Assembly (NCBI GenBank): GCA_020352555.1
Contig: CP070680.1
Span: 3,129,193 to 3,165,563 of the forward strand
DNA length: 36,371 nucleotides
DNA from: Caldifarciminota bacterium
GTDB lineage: Bacteria; Hydrothermota; Tepidihabitantia; Tepidihabitantales; Tepidihabitantaceae
Direction of reading: 5' to 3'
The stretch's first letter is position 1, and each line of letters starts with the position of its first letter. The notes below the pieces were generated by a model. It was given only the letters and a program-made list of their open reading frames with translations. It was not told where the DNA came from and did no database searches. The translations under genes and the position numbers were made by a program. This document shows, one piece after another, positions 1 to 7,315 of the stretch.

Positions 1-1399
1 AGAGGATGGTGTCGTGACGCAGCTCGGCCCATGAACCGCCGGACGAAATCAGGGTCTTGTCAGGATAGGCTTCGGACTGGGTGAACCGCGCGACAAGCGG
101 ATGGCGGCGGGCGAGAGGCACAGGTTCGAGATTGAGCTTGAGTGCATAGAGCCAGCCAAAGTAGGCGTTGCGGTTCCAGTCCTCGGCACTGAGCTTCGAG
201 AACTCCTCGGTGAGCTTGTCGAGCTGGGTCAGGTAGTTCTTGTACTGGTCCTGCTGGTAGAGCTCGACCAGAAGTTCGCGAGCGCGTCCAGACCCGAGCA
301 CTGCCAGCACGTCCAGCCCCATCGGCATAGTACGGGGCTTGTTCTGGGTTCCGACGCTCGTATAGACAAGCTCCTGGAGCATGTACGAGTCCGGAATGTA
401 GCGCTGGCTCATCAGCCGCATGCCTTCGGTTTCGACCGGGTCGTCGATGTCGCGGAGGTATGTGGACACGATGGTCGGGGACGACAGGGTTTCGGCTGCA
501 GGGATGAAGAGCCTGATGTTGGAGTCAACAGCCGCCCATTGGTTCAGCGGCTTTGCTGCAGCCATCTCCAGGGCCAGGGTGCGATAGTCCGGGGGCAGCG
601 GGTCTTCGGACTCACCGACCATGTATGCGGTCGGGTCGTAGACACTGGACCAGAGCCCTTCTGCACGCACACCGGATTCGGTCGCTGCTTCCGCCATTGC
701 GTCAGCGAGCAGAATCGCCTGGCGGGTATGGCGGACGGCCAATGCCTGGTCTTCCGGGATGCTGAGCCTGAATGTCATCCGGCCAAGGTACATCATTGCC
801 TTGAAATAGCGCTCGAACTCCTCGGAACGGGTATAATGGCCGCGCGGCTTGTACTGAGAGAAATCTTCGAGCACAAGCATCACTTTCGAAGTGTCGAACC
901 CGGCTGCGGAATCGATGAGCGCACGCTCTGCCAGGACCTGTTGTTCCACTACGGGCGGAATCGGGTACCCGGTGTCGAGAAAACTCAGCGGCACGAGCAG
1001 GAAGGCGACATTGGCTTCTGCTGCTTCGCGGACCGCAAGGCTGGAAGCCTGTTCTGACAGGCCGAGCTGGTGAACGACCAGCGCGGAGAGCATTGTCTGC
1101 ATTGCAGGGGAGAAAAGTTCGAGCTCAGCGACCCGCAACGAATAGTCATAGAGGATGTGGAACACGTGGAGCAGGGGGTCGGTGGTGACCAGGACCGGCA
1201 GGTCCTGGTCAGCAGCCTGTTCGTAGAGCTCGTAGATCTGGTCGAACTCAGTGGTGTGCGCCACCATGCCGTGTTGTCCCAGCACCTTTTTGTCCGCGTC
1301 TCTGAGACGGGCGAGAAGAGCCGGGTTGCTGATGTCGATGCCGGCAAGCAGGCCGGAGCAGGGCAGTACAAGGCCGAGGATGATTGCGGTCGTTCTCAT
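1..1399 (-). CDS. DUF3160-family secreted protein, truncated by the window edge
   Basis: The frame opens with ATG at 1399 and stays open to the first base of the window, so at least 466 residues are visible and the C-terminus is missing. The start encodes a hydrophobic signal peptide (M-R-T-T-A-I-I-L-G-L-V-L, ending near L-L-A-G). Family hallmarks I recognise are V-T-T-D-P-L-L-H-V-F-H near residue 70, a Y-F-K-A-M-M-Y-L-G-R-M segment near residue 190, and a late S-S-G-G-S-W-A-E-L-R-H-D-T segment. Together these fit DUF3160 (PF11369), whose function is not known; members are exported proteins of roughly 600-800 residues. It is transcribed divergently from purE. There is no Shine-Dalgarno sequence before the ATG, and a promoter -10 box sits five bases upstream, so the mRNA may be leaderless. 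The family call is from memory of the motifs. Confidence 0.75.
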   Translation of the reverse strand, partial: MRTTAIILGLVLPCSGLLAGIDISNPALLARLRDADKKVLGQHGMVAHTTEFDQIYELYEQAADQDLPVLVTTDPLLHVFHILYDYSLRVAELELFSPAMQTMLSALVVHQLGLSEQASSLAVREAAEANVAFLLVPLSFLDTGYPIPPVVEQQVLAERALIDSAAGFDTSKVMLVLEDFSQYKPRGHYTRSEEFERYFKAMMYLGRMTFRLSIPEDQALAVRHTRQAILLADAMAEAATESGVRAEGLWSSVYDPTAYMVGESEDPLPPDYRTLALEMAAAKPLNQWAAVDSNIRLFIPAAETLSSPTIVSTYLRDIDDPVETEGMRLMSQRYIPDSYMLQELVYTSVGTQNKPRTMPMGLDVLAVLGSGRARELLVELYQQDQYKNYLTQLDKLTEEFSKLSAEDWNRNAYFGWLYALKLNLEPVPLARRHPLVARFTQSEAYPDKTLISSGGSWAELRHDTIL

Positions 1400-1404
1400 G
1401 CGGC

Positions 1405-1432
1405 ATCTTATTGCAGTCCTCAATTCAGTCAA
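1405..1432 (-). promoter_or_regulatory. Promoter of the DUF3160 gene, probably leaderless
   Basis: On the minus strand TTGACT (1432-1427), a 16-base spacer, then TAAGAT (1410-1405). Only five bases separate the -10 box from the ATG at 1399, so transcription would begin at or next to the start codon. Confidence 0.5.
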
Positions 1433-1451
1433 GAACCATGAGCCCGCGTGC

Positions 1452-1479
1452 TTTACATGGAAGGGCAACCGCATATCAT
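1452..1479 (+). promoter_or_regulatory. Promoter of the purE operon, probably leaderless
   Basis: TTTACA (1452-1457), a 16-base spacer, then TATCAT (1474-1479). Five bases follow before the purE ATG at 1485. It lies back to back with the divergent DUF3160 promoter, in the only 85 bases between the two genes. Confidence 0.5.
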
Positions 1480-1484
1480 GGGGC

Positions 1485-1991
1485 ATGGACAAGAAGCCTC
1501 AGGTTTCAGTAGTCATGGGAAGCGACCGGGACGCTGATGTCATGCACGAGGCGACCCGGGTCCTGGACGAGTTCAACGTTTCCTGGGAAGTGCGCGTCAT
1601 TTCGGCCCACCGTTCGCCTGACCGTTGCCGGGCTTTTGCCCGCAGTGCGGCTAGGCGCGGGGTCAGGGTCGTGATAGCAGGCGCGGGCAGGGCGGCCCAT
1701 CTTGCCGGGGTCATCGCCAGCCACACTGTCCTGCCTGTCGTCGGAGTGCCGCTTGATGCCGGAATGGACGGAATGGACGCTCTGCTCGCCACTGTGCAGA
1801 TGCCGAGAGGGGTGCCGGTGGCCTCGATGGCGGTAGGCGGTACCGGTGCTGCCAACGCAGCGCTTTATGCTGTCGAAATCCTGGCCTTGTCCGACCGGAC
1901 TCTGGCCAGGAAACTGGCAGGATTCAGGAAGAAGCAGGCCGCTTCGGTTGCCGCGAAGTCGAGGTCAGTGTCGCGCAGGCTCAAGGGTTAG
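1485..1991 (+). CDS. purE: N5-carboxyaminoimidazole ribonucleotide mutase (class I PurE)
   Basis: 168 residues, the usual length for bacterial class I PurE. It interconverts N5-CAIR and CAIR in de novo purine synthesis in the cytoplasm. Visible hallmarks are the phosphate-binding G-S-D-R-D-A-D-V-M near residue 10, S-A-H-R-S-P near residue 40, G-A-G-R-A-A-H-L near residue 70 and V-Q-M-P-R-G-V-P-V-A near residue 105. The reading frame extends upstream, but homology begins at M-D-K-K-P-Q, so I take ATG 1485. That start has no clear ribosome-binding site and lies five bases after a -10 box. The lysine-rich tail of about 20 residues is slightly longer than usual. purC follows after two bases, which indicates translational coupling. 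Confidence 0.95.
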   Translation: MDKKPQVSVVMGSDRDADVMHEATRVLDEFNVSWEVRVISAHRSPDRCRAFARSAARRGVRVVIAGAGRAAHLAGVIASHTVLPVVGVPLDAGMDGMDALLATVQMPRGVPVASMAVGGTGAANAALYAVEILALSDRTLARKLAGFRKKQAASVAAKSRSVSRRLKG

Positions 1992-1993
1992 CC

Positions 1994-2881
1994 GTGGCCG
2001 AGCTTCTCAAGACCGAGCTGAGCGGAATTCCGCTCGCGTCCAAGGGCAAGGTGCGTGACATCTATCACGTTGGTACCGACCTGCTGATAGTGGCGACTGA
2101 CAGGATTTCGGCCTTTGACGTTGTCTTGCCGAACGGCATACCGGACAAAGGCAAGGTCCTGACCCAGATGTCCAAGTTCTGGTTCGACCGGTTCGCGAAG
2201 CTGATACCCAACCACCTGGTTGCGGCTGACGTCGATTCGTTCCCCGAGAGCCTGCATCGGTTCAGGGACCAGCTCGAGGGACGTTCGATGCTGGTGCGTC
2301 ACGCAGAGCCGCTGCCGGTAGAGTGCGTGGTGCGGGGATACCTTGCCGGGTCGGGCTGGCGCGAGTACCAGTCCCGGGGTGAGGTGTGCGGCATCAAGCT
2401 GCCCGCAGGCCTGCAGCAGGCTCAGAAACTGCCCGAGGCCCTGTTCACGCCCTCGACCAAGGCCCAGACCGGACACGACGAGAACATATCGCTGGACCAG
2501 GCCGCGGGTATCGTCGGTGATTCGGTCGCCCGGCTGCTGGCCGAGACATCCTTGAGAATCTACAACCAGGCGGTCAGGCACGCCGAGTCCAAGGGCATCA
2601 TCATTGCGGACACCAAGTTCGAATTCGGGTTGTACGACGGCAAGCTGATGCTGATCGACGAACTACTGACTCCGGATTCGTCGCGGTTCTGGAGCGTTAG
2701 TGACCACCGGGTCGGGGTCTCGCCCCCGAGTTTTGACAAGCAGTTCGTCCGCGACTACCTCGATACCCTGGACTGGGACAAGACCCCGCCCGGGCCAGAA
2801 CTGCCCGGCGAAGTGGTCGAGGGAACCGCGAGCCGGTACCGCGAAGCATATCACCGTATCACCGGACAGGAACTGGGATAG
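1994..2881 (+). CDS. purC: Phosphoribosylaminoimidazole-succinocarboxamide synthase (SAICAR synthetase)
   Basis: 295 residues starting at GTG 1994. It joins CAIR and aspartate with ATP to make SAICAR, the step after PurE. The N-terminus shows the family pattern S-K-G-K-V-R-D-I-Y near residue 16 and V-A-T-D-R-I-S-A-F-D near residue 34. Further along are V-R-G-Y-L-A-G-S-G-W-R-E-Y, the I-A-D-T-K-F-E-F-G segment and L-I-D-E-L-L-T-P-D-S-S-R-F-W. The length matches the longer type of PurC found in yeast and many bacteria, rather than the roughly 237-residue enterobacterial form. The start is two bases after the purE stop codon, so the two are one operon. Confidence 0.96.
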   Translation: MAELLKTELSGIPLASKGKVRDIYHVGTDLLIVATDRISAFDVVLPNGIPDKGKVLTQMSKFWFDRFAKLIPNHLVAADVDSFPESLHRFRDQLEGRSMLVRHAEPLPVECVVRGYLAGSGWREYQSRGEVCGIKLPAGLQQAQKLPEALFTPSTKAQTGHDENISLDQAAGIVGDSVARLLAETSLRIYNQAVRHAESKGIIIADTKFEFGLYDGKLMLIDELLTPDSSRFWSVSDHRVGVSPPSFDKQFVRDYLDTLDWDKTPPGPELPGEVVEGTASRYREAYHRITGQELG

Positions 2882-2894
2882 CGCCTGCTCCCGC

Positions 2895-3917
2895 ATGCTG
2901 GTTGCCGACTTCGACTACCACCTGCCGTCTGAACTGATCGCCCAGCATCCGGCACCGGAAAGAGACCGGTCCAGGCTCCTGGTCCTGGAAAGGACGACCG
3001 GCGAGATACGCGACGCCGTGTTCACCGACATCCTCGACTGGCTGAAGCCGGCCGACGTACTGGTCATCAACAACACGAGGGTCATTCCGGCACGGTTGTA
3101 CGGCAGGCTGCCGACCGGCGGCAGGCTGGAGCTGCTGCTGCTGCGCCGGCTCGAGCCTGGTATGTGGGAAGCGCTTTCCCGGCCGGCGCGCAAGGCCCGG
3201 CCAGGAACAGCGGTTGACTTCAACGGGTTCAAGGCCCATGTACTGCGTCGCAAGCCAGCAGGCATGCGGGTGGTCCGGTTTGAGCCTGCGGACATCAGCC
3301 CGCTGCTGAAAGAGCGTGCCGAGCTTGCCCTGCCGCCTTACATTCGCGAGCAGTGCCAGGAGCCCGAGCGCTACCAGACCGTATACTCGCGGTTCGAAGG
3401 GGCTGTGGCAGCGCCGACAGCAGGCCTGCATTTCACGCCAGAGCTGCTGGGCAGGATACGGGCAAAGGGCTGCGGGATTGTCGAGGTGACTCTGCACGCC
3501 GGACTCGGGACGTTCAGGCCGGTCAAGACAGAAACTGTCGAAGAGCATTCGATGCACGCCGAGGAGTTCGAGCTGACCGCCGAGGCTGCAGACAGCCTGA
3601 ACCAGGCTGTTGCCGCGGGCCGGCGCATCGTGTGCGTGGGCACAACCTCGGTCCGGGTGGTCGAAGCTCAGGCCAGGCAAACGGGAGACGGCTGGCGGTT
3701 CGAGCCGTTCAAAGGACAGACCGACCTGTACGTCTACCCTGGGTACGAGTGGAAGGTCTGCGGAGCTCTGCTCACGAACTTCCACCTGCCGAAGTCGACA
3801 CTGCTGATGCTGGTCGCTTCATTCGCCGGGCGCGAGCTGGTGCTTGAGGCCTATCGGCACGCGATCGCCGGGCGATACAGGTTCTACAGCTTCGGTGATG
3901 CGATGCTGATCGTCTAG
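2895..3917 (+). CDS. queA: S-adenosylmethionine:tRNA ribosyltransferase-isomerase
   Basis: 340 residues from ATG 2895, close to the usual 340-360. QueA transfers and isomerises the ribosyl group of S-adenosylmethionine onto preQ1-modified tRNA, giving epoxyqueuosine in the wobble position of GUN anticodons. Recognisable segments are D-F-D-Y-H-L-P-x-E-L-I-A-Q-H-P at the N-terminus, V-I-N-N-T-R-V-I-P-A-R-L near residue 57, the central P-T-A-G-L-H-F-T segment, H-A-G-L-G-T-F-R-P-V and the C-terminal L-T-N-F-H-L-P-K-S-T-L-L-M-L-V. The open frame extends further upstream into purC, but homology begins at M-L-V-A-D-F-D. It starts 13 bases after the purC stop codon. No other queuosine gene lies in the window. 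Confidence 0.96.
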   Translation: MLVADFDYHLPSELIAQHPAPERDRSRLLVLERTTGEIRDAVFTDILDWLKPADVLVINNTRVIPARLYGRLPTGGRLELLLLRRLEPGMWEALSRPARKARPGTAVDFNGFKAHVLRRKPAGMRVVRFEPADISPLLKERAELALPPYIREQCQEPERYQTVYSRFEGAVAAPTAGLHFTPELLGRIRAKGCGIVEVTLHAGLGTFRPVKTETVEEHSMHAEEFELTAEAADSLNQAVAAGRRIVCVGTTSVRVVEAQARQTGDGWRFEPFKGQTDLYVYPGYEWKVCGALLTNFHLPKSTLLMLVASFAGRELVLEAYRHAIAGRYRFYSFGDAMLIV

Positions 3918-3925
3918 GGGAAGAG

Positions 3926-5302
3926 GTGGAGGAACTGAAGGTAGCTCGGCTGCTCGAAGCGACAGGCGGCGAACTGCTGCGCAAGGACAGAGAGGCATTC
4001 ACCGGGGTGTCCATCGATTCGCGAACAGTCAAGCCGGGAGAACTGTTCTTCGCCATCAAGGGCGAGCGGTTCGACGGGCACCAGTATTCGCTCGAGGTCG
4101 CGAAAAGGGGCGCGGCCGGGGTCGTGATATCGGACAAGAGGTTCGCTCCCGGCTCCGGGTTCGCGGTTCTTGTGCCGGACACCCGCAAGGCTTTGAACGA
4201 GCTTGCCGGCCTTTACCGCGGCCTGTTCGACGTCAGGGTCGCGGCAGTGACCGGCAGCAACGGCAAGACCACGACCAGGAACATGCTGGCGACCATTCTG
4301 GCCCGGAGATATCGCGTGCTAGAGCCGGAGGCCAACTTCAACAACGACATCGGGGTTCCGCTGACCGCGTTCCGCATCGACCCGAGCACCGAGGCTGCGG
4401 TATTCGAGATCGAGATGAACGAGTTCGGCGGCACCAAAGCCCTGGCCCGGGTGTGTGTGCCTGAAGTAGGTGTGGTAACCAACATCGGCGACACTCACCT
4501 CGAGACCATGAAGACCCGGGAGGGTGTGGCAAGGGAGAAGGCCGAGCTGGTGGAGGAGCTTCCTGAGCAAGGAACCGCTGTGCTCAATGCCGACGACCGG
4601 CTGGCCGCGGCAATAGGGGAGAAGTTCGGCAACTGCAGCAAGCTGTTGTTCGGTATCCGTGCCAAGGCCGATGTCCATGCGACCGGGATCAAGGACCTGG
4701 GGCTACAGGGCATCGAGTTTCTGCTCAACGGCGAGCACAGGGTGAGTCTGGCCGCGCCCGGCAGGCACAGTGTCTACAACTGTCTCGCCGCGTGTGCTGC
4801 TGCCAGCGCTCTCGGGATGCGCTTCGACGACATGCCCAGGGCGCTGGAAGGATACCAGGGCCCGCCGATGCGGCTCAAGGTCCTGCATCTGGCCGAAGGT
4901 ATCACCCTGCTCGACGATAGCTACAACGCGAATCCGCAGTCGGTCCACGCCGCACTCGACGTGCTCTGCGGCCACGAATGCGCGGGCCAGCGCCTGGTCA
5001 TCCTGGGCGACATGCTCGAGCTCGGGGACGTGTCGCTGCAGGCACACACCGAGATGGGCAACCATGTGGCGAGCTGCGTTGACCGGGCGGTATTCGTGGG
5101 TCCGATGGGCGAGCACGCGGTTTCGGTGGTCCTGAAGAGCGGGGTAGGAGCAGGCAAGCTCCGGTCCTACCGCTCCAGCAAGGACGTTCTGGTTGACCTT
5201 GTTGACATAGTAAGGCCGGCCGATACAATCCTGGTCAAAGGCTCGCGCGCGATGAGAATGGAGCTCATAACCGACGCTATTACAACACAATATGCCCAGT
5301 AG
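3926..5302 (+). CDS. murF: UDP-N-acetylmuramoyl-tripeptide--D-alanyl-D-alanine ligase
   Basis: 458 residues from GTG 3926, preceded by a purine-rich GGGGAAGAGG ribosome-binding site. MurF adds the D-Ala-D-Ala dipeptide to the UDP-MurNAc-tripeptide, the last cytoplasmic step of the peptidoglycan stem. The Mur-ligase N-terminal domain (S-I-D-S-R-T-V-K-P-G-E-L-F-F-A-I) is followed by the ATP-binding loop G-S-N-G-K-T-T-T starting at residue 110. Next come the N-F-N-N-D-I-G-V-P segment typical of MurF, N-I-G-D-T-H-L-E, N-A-D-D, and the C-terminal D-D-S-Y-N-A-N-P-Q-S. No other mur gene is adjacent, so it sits outside the usual division/cell-wall cluster. Its last 11 bases overlap the start of the next gene. 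Confidence 0.95.
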   Translation: MEELKVARLLEATGGELLRKDREAFTGVSIDSRTVKPGELFFAIKGERFDGHQYSLEVAKRGAAGVVISDKRFAPGSGFAVLVPDTRKALNELAGLYRGLFDVRVAAVTGSNGKTTTRNMLATILARRYRVLEPEANFNNDIGVPLTAFRIDPSTEAAVFEIEMNEFGGTKALARVCVPEVGVVTNIGDTHLETMKTREGVAREKAELVEELPEQGTAVLNADDRLAAAIGEKFGNCSKLLFGIRAKADVHATGIKDLGLQGIEFLLNGEHRVSLAAPGRHSVYNCLAACAAASALGMRFDDMPRALEGYQGPPMRLKVLHLAEGITLLDDSYNANPQSVHAALDVLCGHECAGQRLVILGDMLELGDVSLQAHTEMGNHVASCVDRAVFVGPMGEHAVSVVLKSGVGAGKLRSYRSSKDVLVDLVDIVRPADTILVKGSRAMRMELITDAITTQYAQ

Positions 5303-7253
5303 CCCCATCAAGATTACCGACACCACTCTGCGTGACGCGCACCAGTCCTTGTGGGCGACAAGGATGCGGATCGAGGACATGCGGCCGGTCCTGGCCCATA
5401 TCGACAAGGTCGGCTACTACTCGCTTGAAGTGTGGGGAGGAGCGACTTTCGACGTCTGCCTGAGATACCTGAACGAGGACCCGTGGCTGCGTCTGTCGGA
5501 AATCCGCGAGAATATCAAGAACACCAGGCTCCAGATGCTGCTTCGGGGCCAGAACATAGTCGGTTACCGCAACTATCCGGACGACGTGCTTGAGGAGTTC
5601 GTCAGCCACGCCGCTGACCGTGGGCTCGACATCTTCCGGATCTTCGACGCGCTCAACGACGCCCGGAATCTCGAAAAGGCGATCGAGTTCGTCAAGAAGG
5701 CGGACAAGCACGCCCAGGGCACGCTGTGCTATGCAATCAGTCCGGTGCACACGCTCGAGTACTATGTGGACCGGGCTCGCGAGCAGAAAGACATGGGCAT
5801 CGATTCCATCTGCATCAAGGACATGGCCGGGATACTGGCGCCCCAGCCGGCTTTTGACCTGGTGTCAGCTCTCAAGTCAGAACTCGGACTCGTGGTGCAG
5901 CTGCACTGTCACGCTTCGAGCGGGATGGCGGTCGCCGCCTATCTCAAGGCGGCCGAGGCCGGTGTGGACGTAATCGATACCGCGTCCGCGCCCTTGTCTT
6001 TCTCGACATCCCAGCCGGCCGGCGAGACCCTGGCGGCCAGCTTCCGGGGAACAGAACGCGACCCTGAGCTCAACCTTGAGGAGATGGAGTTCGTGCAGAA
6101 GCATTTTGAGAAGGCCGAGTCCGGCCGCTGTATCCAGGGCACCAAGGTCGTTGACGCGATGGTCATCACCCACCAGATACCAGGGGGCATGGCATCAAAC
6201 CTGCTGAACCAGCTGACCGAGCAGAAGGCAGGGGACCGGCTGGCCGAGGTGCTCGACGAGGTGCCGCGGGTGCGCGAAGACCTCGGGTACCCGCCTTTGG
6301 TGACTCCGACCAGTCAGATCGTGGGGGTCCAGGCGGTCATGAACGTGCTGGCGGGTGAGCGGTACAAGCTGATTCCCAATGAGGTCAGGGACTACGTCAA
6401 AGGGCTCTACGGCCGGTCGCCGGCTCCGGTGCGGGAGTCGGTGATGACCAAAATCCTGGGCAAGGAAAAGCCGATCAAGACTCGGCCGGCAGACAGGCTC
6501 GAGCCCCTGATGCCCAAGGTCCGCAAAGACCTGCCCAAGGACCTGGTCGAGAAGGACGAGGACTACATCTCTTACGCCCTTTTCCCAGAGGTTTCGCTCA
6601 ACTACTTCAAGTGGCGCAAGAATCCGACCAAGCCAGAGCCGGACAAGCCCAAGGACCAGGGCAAGTCAGACAAGCCGGCAACCGTCCAGCAAGCTTCCCA
6701 GGTCCAGGCCGGGGTCAAGCCGGACGAGGTCGGAGTCTGGACCGTGCGCGAACTGATCGAACTCACTGCTGCCCACGGCGTGAGTGAGCTGGAATGGGAG
6801 CACAAGAAGGACAAGATCAGAATCCGCCGCGGCGGCGAGCTCTTGCCTGCGGCAGCCGCTCCTTCCGCACCGACACCGCCAAGGACGCCCCCGGCCGTAG
6901 AGAAAGCTGCAGCAGAGCCTGAACCTCGGGCTGTGGAGGAAAAGCCGGAACAAGAGCCCGTGTCGTTCGCCACCGAGCCTGCCCGGCAGCCCGCGGTCGG
7001 GGCAGGGCCGAACGTCGAGGAGGTTACCTCACCGATGGTGGGGACATTCTACCTCAGGCCGAGGCCTGATGCTCCGGCTTTCATCGAGCCGGGCGATGTG
7101 ATTGAGGTCGGACAGACGCTCTGCATCGTCGAGGCGATGAAACTGATGAACGAAATCCAGGCCGAGATGAACTGCCGAGTCATCGAGATACTTGTTCAGG
7201 ACGGCGAATCGGTCGAGTACGGCCAGCCTCTGATACTTATTGAACCTCAGTAG
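5292..7253 (+). CDS. Pyruvate/oxaloacetate carboxyltransferase fused to an AccB-type biotin carrier
   Basis: 653 residues. Residues 5-270 form the HMG-CoA-lyase-like carboxyltransferase domain, with D-T-T-L-R-D-A-H-Q-S-L near residue 9, and with I-K-D-M-A-G and L-H-C-H-A-S-S-G further on. They are followed by the conserved PycB/OadA domain to about residue 450. A charged linker leads to a segment (about 477-516) resembling the N-terminus of acetyl-CoA carboxylase biotin carrier protein. A proline/alanine linker follows, and then a biotinyl domain with S-P-M-V-G-T-F-Y and E-A-M-K-L-M-N, whose biotinylated lysine is Lys617. The carrier half is AccB-like rather than the short domain usual in PycB or OadA. 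It probably moves carboxyl groups between carboxybiotin and pyruvate/oxaloacetate, but no biotin carboxylase or membrane subunit is nearby, so the direction is unclear. It starts inside the murF end (11-base overlap). Confidence 0.9.
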   Translation: MPSSPIKITDTTLRDAHQSLWATRMRIEDMRPVLAHIDKVGYYSLEVWGGATFDVCLRYLNEDPWLRLSEIRENIKNTRLQMLLRGQNIVGYRNYPDDVLEEFVSHAADRGLDIFRIFDALNDARNLEKAIEFVKKADKHAQGTLCYAISPVHTLEYYVDRAREQKDMGIDSICIKDMAGILAPQPAFDLVSALKSELGLVVQLHCHASSGMAVAAYLKAAEAGVDVIDTASAPLSFSTSQPAGETLAASFRGTERDPELNLEEMEFVQKHFEKAESGRCIQGTKVVDAMVITHQIPGGMASNLLNQLTEQKAGDRLAEVLDEVPRVREDLGYPPLVTPTSQIVGVQAVMNVLAGERYKLIPNEVRDYVKGLYGRSPAPVRESVMTKILGKEKPIKTRPADRLEPLMPKVRKDLPKDLVEKDEDYISYALFPEVSLNYFKWRKNPTKPEPDKPKDQGKSDKPATVQQASQVQAGVKPDEVGVWTVRELIELTAAHGVSELEWEHKKDKIRIRRGGELLPAAAAPSAPTPPRTPPAVEKAAAEPEPRAVEEKPEQEPVSFATEPARQPAVGAGPNVEEVTSPMVGTFYLRPRPDAPAFIEPGDVIEVGQTLCIVEAMKLMNEIQAEMNCRVIEILVQDGESVEYGQPLILIEPQ

Positions 7254-7315
7254 GCCGGACTTCTGTCCCGGCACAACAATCCTGCAGTCGGCGGCAGCAC
7301 CCGAAAGGGGGTAGC

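Noticed and set aside
101-1057. Plus-strand frame of 318 codons
   Set aside because: It lies opposite the DUF3160 coding frame, which has a signal peptide and family motifs; the plus frame has none.
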